Shown piece by piece: positions 1 to 11,240 of a stretch of DNA of 64,000 bases (its first letter is position 1; each line of letters starts with the position of its first letter). The stretch lies in contig CM114272.1 of the NCBI GenBank assembly GCA_050084515.1, positions 26,412,001-26,476,000 of the forward strand. The letters run 5' to 3'. A program made the position numbers and the translations under genes. Origin of the DNA: Blasia pusilla. Lineage: Eukaryota; Marchantiophyta; Marchantiopsida; Blasiales. The notes under the pieces are model-generated. The model saw only the letters and a list, made by a program, of their open reading frames with translations. It made no database searches and was not told the DNA's origin.

Positions 1-1510
1 TCTTATTTATAGGTGAAGATGAATATCATCAACTAGGCCTTCTCGAGGATAATAGAGAAGTATTGTGTTTCCTTTAAAAAGTTGCTGTCATATGTACATG
101 TTCTTCACTTTTTTGTCCATTTGCAATTATTGTAGCTCACAACACCTAAGTTAAATTTTATACACTATGGAGTTATTTTTTGGTTATACTTATTGAACAT
201 CTCTTATATGAACGATATGAGGTAAGCCTTCATTTGTACCGCTTCTTCTAACAATTATTCTTTTTGCACTTAAGGTAATAGGACATCACAAAGATCCAAC
301 ATATGTTAGACATTTTTTTCAATTATATAATATAAGATGAGATTATAATGAGTCATAATTTTTCCTTTATCCTTCTATTGCATAAAACAAAAAATCCCAA
401 ACTTACGGTTGATGATTCTATCACAAATACTAGTTCATGATTATTTACAAGATCAAGGAAAGAGATTTTAAGATTTTCTAGACATGTCCCAAATTGACTT
501 CTAACATATGGATTCAAATTCCTTTTTTGAGGAACAATAGTTATTTTTTGATCTAGAGAAATTCTATGAAGAAGTAAAATTGGGAGAAGCGAGTTTGAAT
601 GAAGGATAATTTAATTTAATTTATGATTTAGGATGTTTTTCATGATGAACTTGATCGTAGTTGCTTGAATATGATTAGACCACCATCTCCAAGAATATGT
701 CTCATCAATGGCTCAAGTGGAGTAGGAGAGATTTTTTTTCATAATCTTTCTACTTGTAAGTATGTGAAGTGCAAGAGGTATAGCCTTGGCTATGGCATCA
801 GCCAAAATAACTACTCTATTATCAGATGGATGACATACATCATATTCACGCTTCAAGATTTCCATCAATATTAATGAGAGTTCTACTAGTAAGAGATGAT
901 TTCTTAATTTCTCAAACCTAATTCATTTTGTATATGCATGTTTATAAGATTAACTATTCCAACTTCTAATTAACTTCCCTGTGTGATTTGTAGTTAACTA
1001 GTCAATTATAATGGAGTGCATTTCATATCCATTGCAATGCTCATTTTTGTAGACAAAGCATTTAGGGCTCCTTATGACGCATTTAAGGCAATTAATCATT
1101 CTTTCTAAGAGATTATAGGAGTACTATCAACTAATCTAAAGAAAATACCATTTAGTGAAACTCATATATTGGATGGAACTTTCATGAAGTCTTTCCTCTT
1201 GTTCTTGATCAGGATTTTCGTAAAATCATCCAATTCATTATAAATAGGTTATATCTACGATTTTATGTAGTTGAGGACAAAGATGCAAGTTTGAAGGTTG
1301 GAAGGTCATATACATGGTCAATAACAAGTTTTTGTTGATTGGCTATTGGAGGTGGGAGAGGGTTGTCTATCTTTGCAGCCTCACTTGTGTGAAGACTTTA
1401 TATGGTAATAATCATTTCACATTTTTTATTTGTTTGAGAAATGAATGTATATAATAACAATTTCTTCTTACTAATGTCATGCATTTATTGTATATATGAG
1501 CACATTTGTT
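1..1510. other. AT-rich stretch without a supported gene
   Basis: Strongly AT-rich sequence with frequent stops in all frames. The only open frame of note is 69 codons at 665-874 and resembles nothing I recognise. I see no splice-consistent exon chain, RNA gene or clear transposon terminus. Probably decayed repeat DNA. Confidence 0.5.
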
Positions 1511-1540
1511 TTGCGTTAACTCTTGAATGAGAATATAAAC

Positions 1541-1998
1541 GGCAGACTCAGCCTAAAGCTCCATTATTGAATCTACATTGGCATATCGAGCCTCGTCCAC
1601 CATCCGCTATGAGGGAATTCAGATGCTAGCACCCTAGTTCCTACCTTACACACGAGCAAGAGAGGTGCTCCAATATTCCATCATGAGAATGGTGGCTAAA
1701 CAAGTCCATTTTTCTCCTTTATATAGGTTTGAGAATAGCCAAAAGGCTTTTCCCCTAAAAATAGCAATCCTCTTGGTAACTTGTGTGCACATGTTACTAG
1801 GGATGGATGACCTACTCAACAAGTCATCCGATTGTCAAAGACCAAAATAGGAAAGTCATGAGAAATAATCTTCTTGACATAACGAACCTATCCTCAACCT
1901 CATCCAACACCTCGGAACATAGTTACAATCAAGACAAATTGTTGGCTCTTTGTGCCGTCGTCGCGATAAATCTCTACCTATCGGCTACTAAGATGTGA
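1541..1998 (-). repeat. Decayed LTR fragment of the methyltransferase-bearing gypsy family
   Basis: This stretch aligns by eye over about 430 bp with 25795-26225, the 3' LTR of the minus-strand gypsy copy. Shared blocks include GGCATATCGAGCCTCGTC, AGAGAGGTGCTCCAA and CCTATCGGCTACT. Orientation is the same as the large copy at 26-38 kb. No internal gypsy sequence follows it, so it is an isolated LTR remnant whose upstream end (after about position 2000) is lost or too diverged. The small open frames at 1665-1850 and 1807-1998 lie inside the LTR and are not genes. Confidence 0.75.
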
Positions 1999-2108
1999 CA
2001 AGAAAGCTAAAGTCCTAAAAAACCCTTAGACTTGTTTTCACATTTTAATCCAATGAAGATACATGAATCGTCTGACATGTTCTTTTAAAAAATTCAATAT
2101 AGATCATC

Positions 2109-2990
2109 TAAAATATAATTTTTAAGTCCCCAACCCTTAACCATGGGATAAAGCACACAAATTAACTACTGTGGAGAAAAAGTAGAGCAAATATGATTGA
2201 AGTAGTTAGGACCCGCGAGGGGACCGTACGATGCACTATTCACTCCATGGTGCCTAATCCTATATGCCCTGGTCCACTCCACAATCCCTAACCTTTGCCC
2301 GTTCTGTTACATGAATGCCCATGGCATACATTTTGGATTAAAAGAACACGTGGTGAATTCTCCTTTGTCGCCATGTGAAAACCACTCCTCCATTAATAGT
2401 GTAGATTTCCACTACTAGCAAGTCCTTAACCCTTGAAAATTAGGTAAATTCCAGAGGCAACAACCATGGAGATCGACTAGAGCAAGTATGAATGAATTTT
2501 CATTACAAACAATATATCAACCTTCAAGGGTTGGAGTAAGCACCAAATTAGATAGCCATGGAAATTGAGTAGAGCAACTATGAATGAATTTCCACTAGTA
2601 GCAAATCTCAACCCTACAAAATTAGATTAAGCACCAAAGTAGACATCCATCGAGTTTGAGTAAGAAATATGAATAAATTTCCATTGCTAGAAAGTCTTCA
2701 ACCCTTAACAATTGGGTTAAACGCTCATATAGACGACCATTAAGATTGAATAAGGCAACTACGAATGAATTTTCACATTCTAAAATTCATTAACCTTGAA
2801 AATCAAGCCGAGCAAGTACAAAAGAATTTCCTCCACTTGTAAGTTTTCTTCCCATACAATTGGATTTAGCAAGCATTGAGATTTAGTAGAGAAAATTTGA
2901 ATGAATTTTCCCTTCTAAGAACCCCTCAACCCCTTACAATAGGCCAAACACCAAAGTAGATAACCACAAAATTAAGTGTAGCAAATATCT
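2109..2990. repeat. Degenerate tandem array, period about 90 bp
   Basis: A unit recurs that contains AATGAATTTCCAC, then CAACCCTTAAAATTGG-like, AAGCACCAAAGTAGA, CATGGAGATTGAGTAGAGCAA and TATG. Starts of the ATGAATTT-like core fall near 2491, 2583, 2673, 2765 and 2902, with an outlying unit near 2109-2195. Units are heavily diverged. No frame stays open through them. Probably an old minisatellite or an internal repeat of a transposon. Confidence 0.7.
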
Positions 2991-3430
2991 ATACTATCAG
3001 GGGAGGATATCTTTTTTATTTGTAAGAGACTTCTTGTTTGACACATGAAAATGACGCAACAAGAAAATGTTTGTGTAGGGCAACAACAACAAAATAATTG
3101 GACTTGTTTTAGTTATGTAGTGCATGGCACAAACTCCACACTTGTTTACAATAGTGAATATACATGCCATGCTCATACTAATGATAAACACAATTTGTCC
3201 ACTCCTTTGTCCTAACTAGTGTGCGGCCTATAATAGATATGTGAAGGATGGGAGTATGGCCATATGGGCCCGGAGTTTGACCTAAGTAAAGAGAAAAAAA
3301 GTGCAGTTAACTAGGGAGATTGGAATGTACCCTTATAACGGCGCTGCTTAAAATCGGACTCACCTAAGAAGTAATATAAAAGTACATGACTATATGAACC
3401 GAGCCAAACTTGTGCATATCTAAAGAGGTT

Positions 3431-3640
3431 CTATGGGAATAAGACTCGTGGCTATTTGAAATTTAATGTGACAGGCCATTCAACCAGAATTTGTAGATGG
3501 ACGTTGCATTTTAAATGAATAGCTTCCATGGAAACAAGTTTGTGTTTGTTTGGAATTTCAGCGTGGCAGGCCATTGATATGGAATTTGCAAGTGGATGCG
3601 GCATTTTAAATAAGGCAAAGTTTAGCCTGTGCTATAGAAT
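3431..3640. repeat. Two-unit direct repeat, about 95 bp
   Basis: Two tandem units share GGAATTT, the block GTGGCAGGCCATT or GTGACAGGCCATT, then GGAATTTG and GCATTTTAAAT. They start near 3441 and 3541. A weaker third copy of CGGCCATTGG and GTGGAATTTG follows near 3650. No coding potential seen. Confidence 0.6.
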
Positions 3641-4319
3641 AGTCGGCCATTGGTGTGTTGACAGTGGAATTTGAGTAGGGAGAGCGCAAATATGAAGAAA
3701 TATAAAGTGAATCATCAACTTTCAAAGTTAAGACTCGTAGGAATGTAGCAATGCAAACAACTCGTTGAAACTCAGACGCATACATTAGTCTGTGGGATGA
3801 ATTACTATCCGTAAAAGATAAGCTTAAATATGACGATGACAAATGATTGAATGCAAATTGAGATTGTCATACTGCCCATAGGTTGAATGAATGCATACTT
3901 TTTTATGGTAAACAAGTGGAATGATTACACTTCCATATACTTAGTGTGCGCTGGAATAGATGAAAGTGGAACTGATTGACTGAACCTATTGAAGGTGTTA
4001 CATGCAAAATGTACAACAAAATTACTTTTCAGATCTATAACATTAGTTGGAATGCAAAATAGGCTCTACGTATTAGAAGAATACACTAGATGCATGTAAT
4101 TGATAGTGAATGGAGTAGGCACAAAATTGATTTACTTAACGACTTGTTCGAAAATGGTATGTATAACTAATGTCTGGTGATAAGCTCAACGAACGGAAGT
4201 AGTTCTAAGCAGCAAGCTAGTTTATAATTTCTTTGAATCAGTGGTGAAGTAGCACCCCAAAAGAGATCCTACAAATGCAATGAGACACTAGCATACTAAA
4301 ATCTCATAAGAGACTCTAT

Positions 4320-4830
4320 GATGGAAGCTTGGAGAGCAAGCTTAGGATCTTTTTCAATGTAGCCTCGAACATCCTTCAAGAAATCTTTGAACTGATTTTT
4401 AACATCCTTTAATTGCTTCTTCATATCATTCAATTCAATTGTGATTGAAAAACCTACATCTTGCTCAAGTTGGAGAAGATCAATAAGAACTGATATCTCT
4501 GTGTTAAGACGGATTAAGCACTATTTAGCCTTGTCTAAAGTTAGACGTACAAAATCATATATTCCTCCTGTAACGCTTCGGGCATCTTGTTCCCAATTTG
4601 TAGAGTCATCAATGTACCCTTGCTGAAAGTCTTTAGATTCATGGTTATTTCTCCAAATCTGCAACACTTTGATGGGAAACAAGCCAAAGCACAACACATT
4701 ACACAAAGATGAATGAAAGGTACAATCATGATAATAGAGAAAGAAGATCTCTCGAGAGGATGTGCAAAGAAGTGAAAGAATGGTTAATATATGACGAGCT
4801 TGAGTGAACATTACAACTAGATGCACGAAG
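4320..4830 (-). pseudogene. Coding-like relic of unknown family
   Basis: On the minus strand, two adjacent frames separated by a stop look protein-like. The first, 4826-4521, is 101 codons. The second runs on toward 4320 and is rich in K, E, L and D (for example ELNDMKKQLKDVKNQFKD), which suggests a coiled coil. No start, splice site or known motif was recognised. It may be part of a captured gene or a transposon ORF. The composition is less AT-rich than the flanks, which is the main reason to note it. Confidence 0.3.
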
Positions 4831-5250
4831 TGGCAGATATTATAATAAGCTTATCAGTAGAGTTCAGGCATAAAAACTTGTGATATAAGTGGAAGAATGA
4901 GGTAAATCAGGCGAAGAAAAGTAGACATGCTCAGAACTAGTATTCAACAAATATAATAATTAAATGAAGGGTTGTGAAGAACATCAAACAATCTATCCAT
5001 GAAAAATTTTAGATTTTAGATTGATCAACAAATTATGTATTATGAAGTAGACTCAGCAGAAGTTGCCTTACAATAAGATGTAATCAAGGAAAATGTAGAA
5101 CGGATAATGTGAGGAAATAGAAATAGGAGGAATATTAATAAAAATGTAATTTGTGAACAGTCGATATGATCATATCAGATTTTTCTCAACCATCTGAAAG
5201 ATATAAAGGGGAAAATTTGGTTTACAAAGATAGCTGGCCTACTACAATTA

Positions 5251-5694
5251 TACTCTTGAGTCTTTGAAGCAAGCATGCACATACCAATAGAGAATATACT
5301 TAGTTAGAGTTGCGTATAAAGAAGCAAATGGGTTAGACATAGTAAGAACATGGACTGAAAGGGAATATGTTGAACTAATAATGCCTAGCAAGTTGAGTAG
5401 ATATACACAAGCATTGTAAAATATAACATATGGGTGTATGGGATATTGTACCTAGAGTGGTGCCTCCACTCATCGTAGGTGAGCTTACAAATTCCCTGCC
5501 ACTCACACCCGTATGTATTTCAATTTACAATGCTTGTGTATATCTACTCAACTTGCTAGGGAATTATTAGTTCAACACATTCCTTTTCAATCCATGTTCT
5601 TACTATGTCTAACCCATGTGCTTCTTTATACACAACTCTAACTAAGTATATTCTCTATTCGTACGTGCAGGCTTGTTCCAAAGACTCAAGAGTA
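5251..5694. repeat. Long inverted repeat (about 188-bp arms, 66-bp loop)
   Basis: The left arm 5251-5438 and right arm 5505-5694 are reverse complements with few mismatches by eye. The outer end is TACTCTTGAGTCT / AGACTCAAGAGTA. Long exact blocks include AGTTGAGTAGATATACACAA and GGGTTAGACATAGTAAGAAC. The RNA would fold into a long hairpin. No clear target-site duplication or terminal transposon motif was found. It could be a foldback/MITE insertion, or an inverted duplication of the coding-like relic next to it. Confidence 0.85.
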
Positions 5695-6640
5695 GACTCA
5701 TCAAATTCAAGAAGTGCAAGGAAATGTGAAGGATTGTCCACATTGATAGGAATGGGTTCAAAATCTGGCAGCTACCCATTCTCTTGGGTTGTCTTCATTC
5801 TATCAGTAAGGTGGGCGGATTTCGCAAAAGTCATATGCAGTAGCATATGAAGGGGTGAATGCATATGGTGCCTCAAGAATCCAAGTTGATCCACTCTCAT
5901 TCCACCATATGTAAGGTTGAAAAGTCTAGCAGCGTCTTTTTTCTTGTCAACGTTATCTCCTTAAAGTCAACATTCTTAAACTTTAGGACTTCTTTATGGA
6001 CTCGTGAAAGACACAAGGATGTTATATGAGTATCCAAAAAGAACAAAAGAAGTCTAGAACAAGATTGTAAGATGAAGAAGACAAAAGAACTAATGACATC
6101 ACCTGATGCTGGTGCATCCTTGTTGAAGCGTCAGAATTTAGCATCCCAAAGTTGGCCCTGGCTTATGAGGCTTTGTATCTGCATTCCTGTTACACCATGC
6201 TCCCAGAATGAAGGTACCAACCCTAAATTTTCCATGTATTTAATCTTATTATCTATGGGAAATATGAAATGGGGCTTCAACTCCTCTTGTTGTGCATGTA
6301 TATGTGACAAGATAATACTCCAAAGTCCATGTAGCTTGAGGGAACCTATGGATTATGAGTTAGATAGAGTAAAAAAAGAGAACATGAAGAATTATTCAAA
6401 TGAGGTGTAGAGAGCAACCTGAATTACTTCTTGACTCTGTTGCTGATCTTGAGATTGAAGATCAAGCACATTGGTGGGATTTGGTTCATGTTCATGCAAT
6501 GGCAGTTGCTCACTTTGATGTGATTGAGAAGTGGACCTCATATTATGGCCCTTGCCTGAGTTACCTTGTGCTAACATGCTTGGATAAGGACTGCAATGAA
6601 TAGAGGAAGATGCAATTAGGAAGTTAAGTGGGTTTTTGAC
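5695..6640 (-). pseudogene. Coding-like relic beside the inverted repeat
   Basis: Minus-strand frames through here look like several short exons of a decayed gene, for example 6643-6392 (83 codons, Q/S-rich) and a stretch near 6200-6100 reading QGQLWDAKFQRFNKDAPASG. Stops and frame changes interrupt it. No family was recognised. It lies immediately downstream of the PIF1-type helicase relic on the same strand, so it may be cargo or part of a Helitron. Confidence 0.25.
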
Positions 6641-6649
6641 CAAATACTA

Positions 6650-7290
6650 AGAAGTCTGCGGGCTTGATTGACCCTAGTATCATGAGTTGTTATCTCTTCC
6701 TAACTCTATATAACATGACATAGGCTAGTCCCGTTGCAAATATTGACTTGACTACCAACAAACAAGGACCATGGAGTGTGGAACCTTGACTCTTGTGGGC
6801 AATCATAACATAGCCTAACATAAGCGGAAATGATATTTTCATATATTTGAGATGTGAGTCATACCTAAGAGTAGAAGAATTGGTTCTACCTATTCTTATC
6901 CACTTGCCATTAGATTCAAGGGTTACAAAAATATAAGCTAATTCATTATCCTCATAGATAAGATTGGATATCGTTGCAAAGGAGCCACTAGCTGCCTATG
7001 AAAATTTAAATTCACATTAGATGTAATCATAACCCGATAATGGAGAGCAATAAACTGTATATGGTGGAAACATTCATCATTTAACCATGCATTGAATTTG
7101 GTTTTGAAGGTGCATCTGACACAACATTAACTCTGATGATAGAAGCATTGCCAAAGATTATCCTAAGAGATATAAGATAGAACATGGCAACATCTTTAAA
7201 ATGAGTACAAATGATGGTTGTGTTAGAGCTTATGAAATTCGTGGCTTCTGTTGGATTCTCAACATCCACTTCTCTGAGTACCATTAATCT
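6650..7290 (-). pseudogene. PIF1/Helitron-type helicase, C-terminal relic
   Basis: Read on the minus strand, 7284-7081 gives a PIF1-like segment (CTHFKDVAMF, then RVNVVSDAPS). After a frame change, 6990-6690 reads LAYIFVTLESNGK, FPLMLGYVMIAHKSQGSTL, LLVVKSIFATGLAYVM and R-V-R-K-R before a stop. AHKSQGSTL is the helicase motif near the C-terminus of PIF1 and Helitron RepHel proteins, and the following GLAYVMLYRVRKR matches the motif-VI region (usually A-x-SR-x-R). Known role of the family: superfamily-1B DNA helicase, in Helitrons fused to a Rep nuclease for rolling-circle transposition. Upstream helicase motifs and the Rep domain are absent. Stops and frameshifts make it non-functional. Confidence 0.8.
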
Positions 7291-7339
7291 TATCCGCCCC
7301 CTTGTATGAGGAGAAGCCTAGATTGATGGTTCCAACTTA

Positions 7340-8345
7340 GACGTCGAAGGAGGGGCACGAGATGTGGATAGGGTTGGTCCGATACACTTGGTGGTGGCAG
7401 GGTGGCCATGTCACGCTCATTCTTCAGCGGGTTGGGGACTTGGTTTGCAGGACCCGAGGTCGACCATGTTTTGGGAGATGTTACGAGTTCTTCGACACTT
7501 GTAGACTACCCAACGATGTTCTGCAGCTTATATTTTGGAGAACATTCCATTGTTAGGTGACACTCGAGCCCGAGTGATGGCGAGCGTACATCAGGTGCAG
7601 TCGTGGATAGGACCGGCGGTGATGTTGGATACATCGAGTGTTGGATCGGACGCACACCGTCCACGATTATGGTGGACTAACCTTTTACCATCTTAGTTAC
7701 TAAGACAGGCTTATGATGGAGTCCAGAGACCATCACCACTTACAATGGATGCGATCTTGGATCTAGGGCGGTGATCTCAAGTTGCTACTCGTGATGATGC
7801 ACCACCGTTGGCAATTTGCCAATCGGGTGGGCCAGCAGAGGGCAGCATTTTCTACATTGGTGAGTTTTCCAGCATCACATCATTTTGGTCACGGAGGACC
7901 ATGCATGATATGGGATGAGCGGGCAGGTACACTGGTGGAGCCCAACGCTGACAAGCGAGAGTGAGCTATGGGGTTCTCTACAGGTACGACGGCGGTGCCT
8001 ATGATGGCAGAGGCATCCCGCAGACAAGTAGTGGGTCAGGCTATGGACCAGAACTGTCTTACTTTGGTGTTCAGTCTTGGTTTGGCTGAGCAGAGATGGA
8101 TGCGAGAGGCGTTTATGACATTATGTCCACTTTGCAGCACAACATCTACCGGGACAGGTGAGACACTGGCTCCGGGCGCAATGGTGATGGAGAGGCATCC
8201 ATGGACTTCATGGGACATGTCCCAAGAGCACAGAGGGATGGGAGTTCATTTTGCTGATGCAGGACATAGTGGAGTGCCTAGAGAGTTGGTGTCTAAGTTG
8301 GGAGCGCATGTTGCTGCTCCAAAGGTTGCTAGTTAGCAACCACGA
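7340..8345 (+). pseudogene. Gypsy-encoded C5 DNA methyltransferase fragment (motifs IV-X)
   Basis: In one frame from about 7370 the sequence reads HLVVAGWPC. This is the motif IV pattern, with the PC catalytic cysteine at about 7406-7411. It continues through DPRSTMFWEMLRVLRHL, a stop, LENIPLLGDTRARV (motif VI, EN) and AHRPRLWWTN (motif VIII-like, R-x-R). After a frameshift near 7800 it reads VSFPASHHF, then AMGFSTGTTAV (motif IX region) and RRQVVGQAMDQN (motif X). These blocks define cytosine-5 DNA methyltransferases, which methylate DNA using S-adenosylmethionine. Motif I is missing; this fragment begins just after the helicase relic. It runs directly into a gypsy reverse transcriptase. At least three stops and one frameshift make it inactive. 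Homologous C-terminal pieces lie at 33492-32900 and 34730-34164 on the minus strand. Confidence 0.85.
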
Positions 8346-8399
8346 CCCTCCTCTTCTCTGGAGGTCACGAGAGAGACTTGGGAGCCAGTGATTGGTCCT

Positions 8400-8990
8400 T
8401 GGTTAACATGAGCAAAGAGGAGACGAGTGTTGCAGTTCTTATGGAGATTCAGGGATTGTTTTGCATATAGTATGCACAACTTGGGTACACTGAAGGGTCT
8501 GTATATTCGGATCGAGTTGGATAGTGAAACTCCTATCTTCCGACGACCCTACAGGTATTCCGACATGGAGCAAGCCTTGATTGAGAGTAGGAGTCAAGAC
8601 TTGGCTGACGCAAGACTGGTGGAGAGATCACTTGGAGAGTATGCATCTGCCATAGTTATGTCGGCGAAGAAGGACATGCATGGCAAGTGGACTGATAGGC
8701 GGATGTGTGGGGATTACCATCCTATCAATTGGCATACGAAGGCCTATTGCTATGCTATGCCTACTCCCGATGAGATCTTTGATGCGGTGGGGCATGCATG
8801 GATCTTCAGTTGTTTGGATCTCCGTGTTGACTATCATCAGTTGCCCATCTGAGTGGAGGACAGGAGAAGACAACATTTTGGGGGATAGATTATTTCGAGA
8901 AAGATTGTTTGTACCAGTGGCGGTTCTTACCATATGGGTTGAAGAACGCCCCTGGGGGTTTTCAGCGAGTTATGGATAGGATTTTGGAGG
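8400..8990 (+). pseudogene. Gypsy reverse transcriptase, N-terminal fragment
   Basis: The 141-codon frame 8427-8852 reads the start of a Ty3/gypsy reverse transcriptase: TPIFRRPYRYSD, then WTDRRMCGDYHPIN and IFSCLDLRVDYHQLPI. In another frame it goes on to GGSYHMG and a VMDRILEG-like end. It breaks off near 8990, before the YxDD box, and joins 5' untranslated-like sequence of a second fragment. The region between methyltransferase motif X and this domain contains the conserved HPWTSWD block seen in the minus-strand copies. The transcriptase would copy element RNA into DNA in the virus-like particle. This copy is truncated and has stops. Confidence 0.88.
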
Positions 8991-8993
8991 GCG

Positions 8994-10430
8994 TGTTCAA
9001 GTTCCCCAGTAGATTCCCTTTTCCCGCTCTTGTCTTGTGTCCTTGAGGGTGTTGGGTATCGGGTAGAGCGAGTGCTAGGGTTAGGAAGAACAGATTAATG
9101 CAAGAAATGGCAATGGAGTGACGTGGAGTGGAGTCAGGTATCGAGGGATTTTGAGTGAGAAACCACCCGACTCCTATCGATCTCTATATTCTCCAAGCAT
9201 CGATCTCAATAGAGATTGATGCTTGGAGGATGTATTGGGCTCCACTGTATATGTCCTCTAGTCGCCGCAAGGCGTATGATGAAATAGTAAGGGCGTCAAG
9301 GTGGTAAAGACCTCTCGTGGTAGAGCGCCAACTAGTTTCGGTCCTAAAGTGGAGTTTTTTTGTTATTTGTTGAGGAGCCACATGAGCGTGTGGACCAACA
9401 AGCTGAAGAGTCTACATGATTTTCAGCGAAGATTGGGTGAGAGTCTGAGAGAGGCATTCATGCACATGCGATGATTGATTATTGCCCTATATGGAGTAAT
9501 TGAGGCACAATTAGTGCAGTATTGGTATGGGGTGTTGGATTAGGAGCTATGGAGGAGAGTCAAAGATGCAATGTTGCTTCACATGGCAGAGCCCACATTG
9601 AAGGTGGTCTTCGAGTTGTTTGAGTGGGTTGAGCTCAATAGAAGTGAGGAGAATATGGTAACCACGGATTTTCACAAGATTCAAAGGGTCCACAAGTAGG
9701 AGTAGCCCTACAGGTGCCCCAACATGCATCAGTACCATGAGAGGGGACTAGTGGGCCGAGAGAGCAAGGCAGGTATCATGAGCCCATGAGGCAATGACCC
9801 GTGTTGACATATGTTACCCAACATCGACAAGTGTTGGCTTGTTGGATGTGTGGTGGGCCCCATAAGCAAAGGAATTTCCTATAGCATGGTAGAGGGCCGA
9901 GGGCGCCACTGATTGCTTAGGAGCCACCTCGGATGGTCCCACCACAATTATAGTATGATTATTGTCACCCATATGGTCACACTAGGGATAGGTGTTTTGA
10001 TCTTCGTCGAGAGCTACGTCCAGAGATAGGCCAAAAGCTTGAGGGCAAGAGATCGAGTTGATCGATCGAGGAGTTGACAACCGTGGTAGTAGGGTTCCAT
10101 CATCAGTCAAAGGAGAAGGAGGATTTATAGTCAATACATCGTTGCTTACTCGCATTAATCCATTAGAGTAGAGGATTTCTGCCATGGCGATGATGCATCT
10201 ATTGATAGATGCAGAGCCAAGAGTATCTAGTGGGGCTCCAACCTCCACGTCGTATCACGATACGGGGGAGGATTTTGGAGGTTTGATGTTTATGTGCAGT
10301 ACGGCTCACGTAGAGGCTTCTGTGGTGGTGACTCAAGATGCTACGAGAGTGACCAAGCCATTGAGAGGTGGGATGGAGATAGATCCACAGGAGGAAGTTG
10401 ATGGGCAACATGCCAGGGTTTCCTAGTTAT
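8994..10430 (+). pseudogene. Gypsy leader and gag fragment with zinc knuckles
   Basis: The leader at 8994-9100 matches the leader of the minus-strand copy at 37980-38045 (GGTGTTGGGTATCGGGTAG-like). Decayed gag follows, corresponding to 37626-36000. Two knuckle-like motifs are visible. CWMCGGPHKQRN near 9840-9880 has lost the final cysteine. YDYCHPYGHTRDRC near 9955-9995 has its first cysteine changed to tyrosine. Intact counterparts on the minus strand are CWTCGVAHRQRDC and CDYCHRYGHTRDRC. Gag would form the capsid and bind RNA. Multiple stops and frame changes are present. Confidence 0.8.
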
Positions 10431-10439
10431 TTATGTTGT

Positions 10440-11240
10440 AAGAGGCACTTCACACATCGTCGATGGTGCTTAGACAACCAGTAGTACCAACAAGTAAGGA
10501 AGGTGCATTCACGTCATAAGGAGTTCGAGAGATGGCTTTTATGCCGGCTTGGATGGAGCCGGTATCGACCACTTTGTTGGAGGTGGCCAATAGGGTGACC
10601 CAAGCTCCGTTGCTTTGTGCCATGCAATTAGCAACAATAGGAGTTGGACTAGCCGAGGTGTGCCTATTGGCCGCCACGTTGTGTGAGCATGGAGAGGTGA
10701 TTGCCTCTCGTTTGAAGGTGGTTGTCAAGGAGGTGGTGGATCTACCCTTGGAGCATGTGCTCGGAATATCCGCCACTCGGTCATGGCACCCTACAACGAT
10801 GAAGTTGGTAGATATGCCAACTACGCCATCAATAGAGCGAGCCATGGTGACACAATGTGTAGTGTTGTTGGATAACCAAGCTGGAGTGTTCTGCTTGGTT
10901 AGTCCGACAAGTACAATGTATCATCCGCAACGCATCCTACTTGATTCAAGAGCGCAATCCTTGATGTTGGGGAAGGGGACGTGTTTGGCGTTGGGGTTAC
11001 GGACATGCGACATTGAGCATTGTCCCTTTTAGATACAGACCTCTATTGGGGGTATATCACCCACACAATACATGACTCAACAAAAGCTAGTGGTCACAAT
11101 CCAACCCGAGCATGAGTCAGATAGTGCAATGGTGCGCACTCGGACGATTACGAAATCAACACAGTCGTATGATGTGTTGGTAAGGAATATGGTGTTGTAC
11201 CCTCTTGGTTTCATCCTAGATTTTTAGGAGGAGACTATTT
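10440..11240 (+). pseudogene. Gypsy aspartic protease region
   Basis: The 166-codon open frame 10532-11032 corresponds to minus-strand sequence at 35753-35400. It ends in the protease active-site region RILLDSRAQSLMLGKG, where the family copy at about 35510-35540 has LLDSGAQPLMLG. The glycine of the D-S/T-G triad is replaced by arginine here, which should abolish activity. After the stop, homology continues to about 11230 (SYDVLVRN, LYPLGFILDF), matching 35380-35200. Aspartic proteases of this type process the element polyprotein. Confidence 0.8.
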
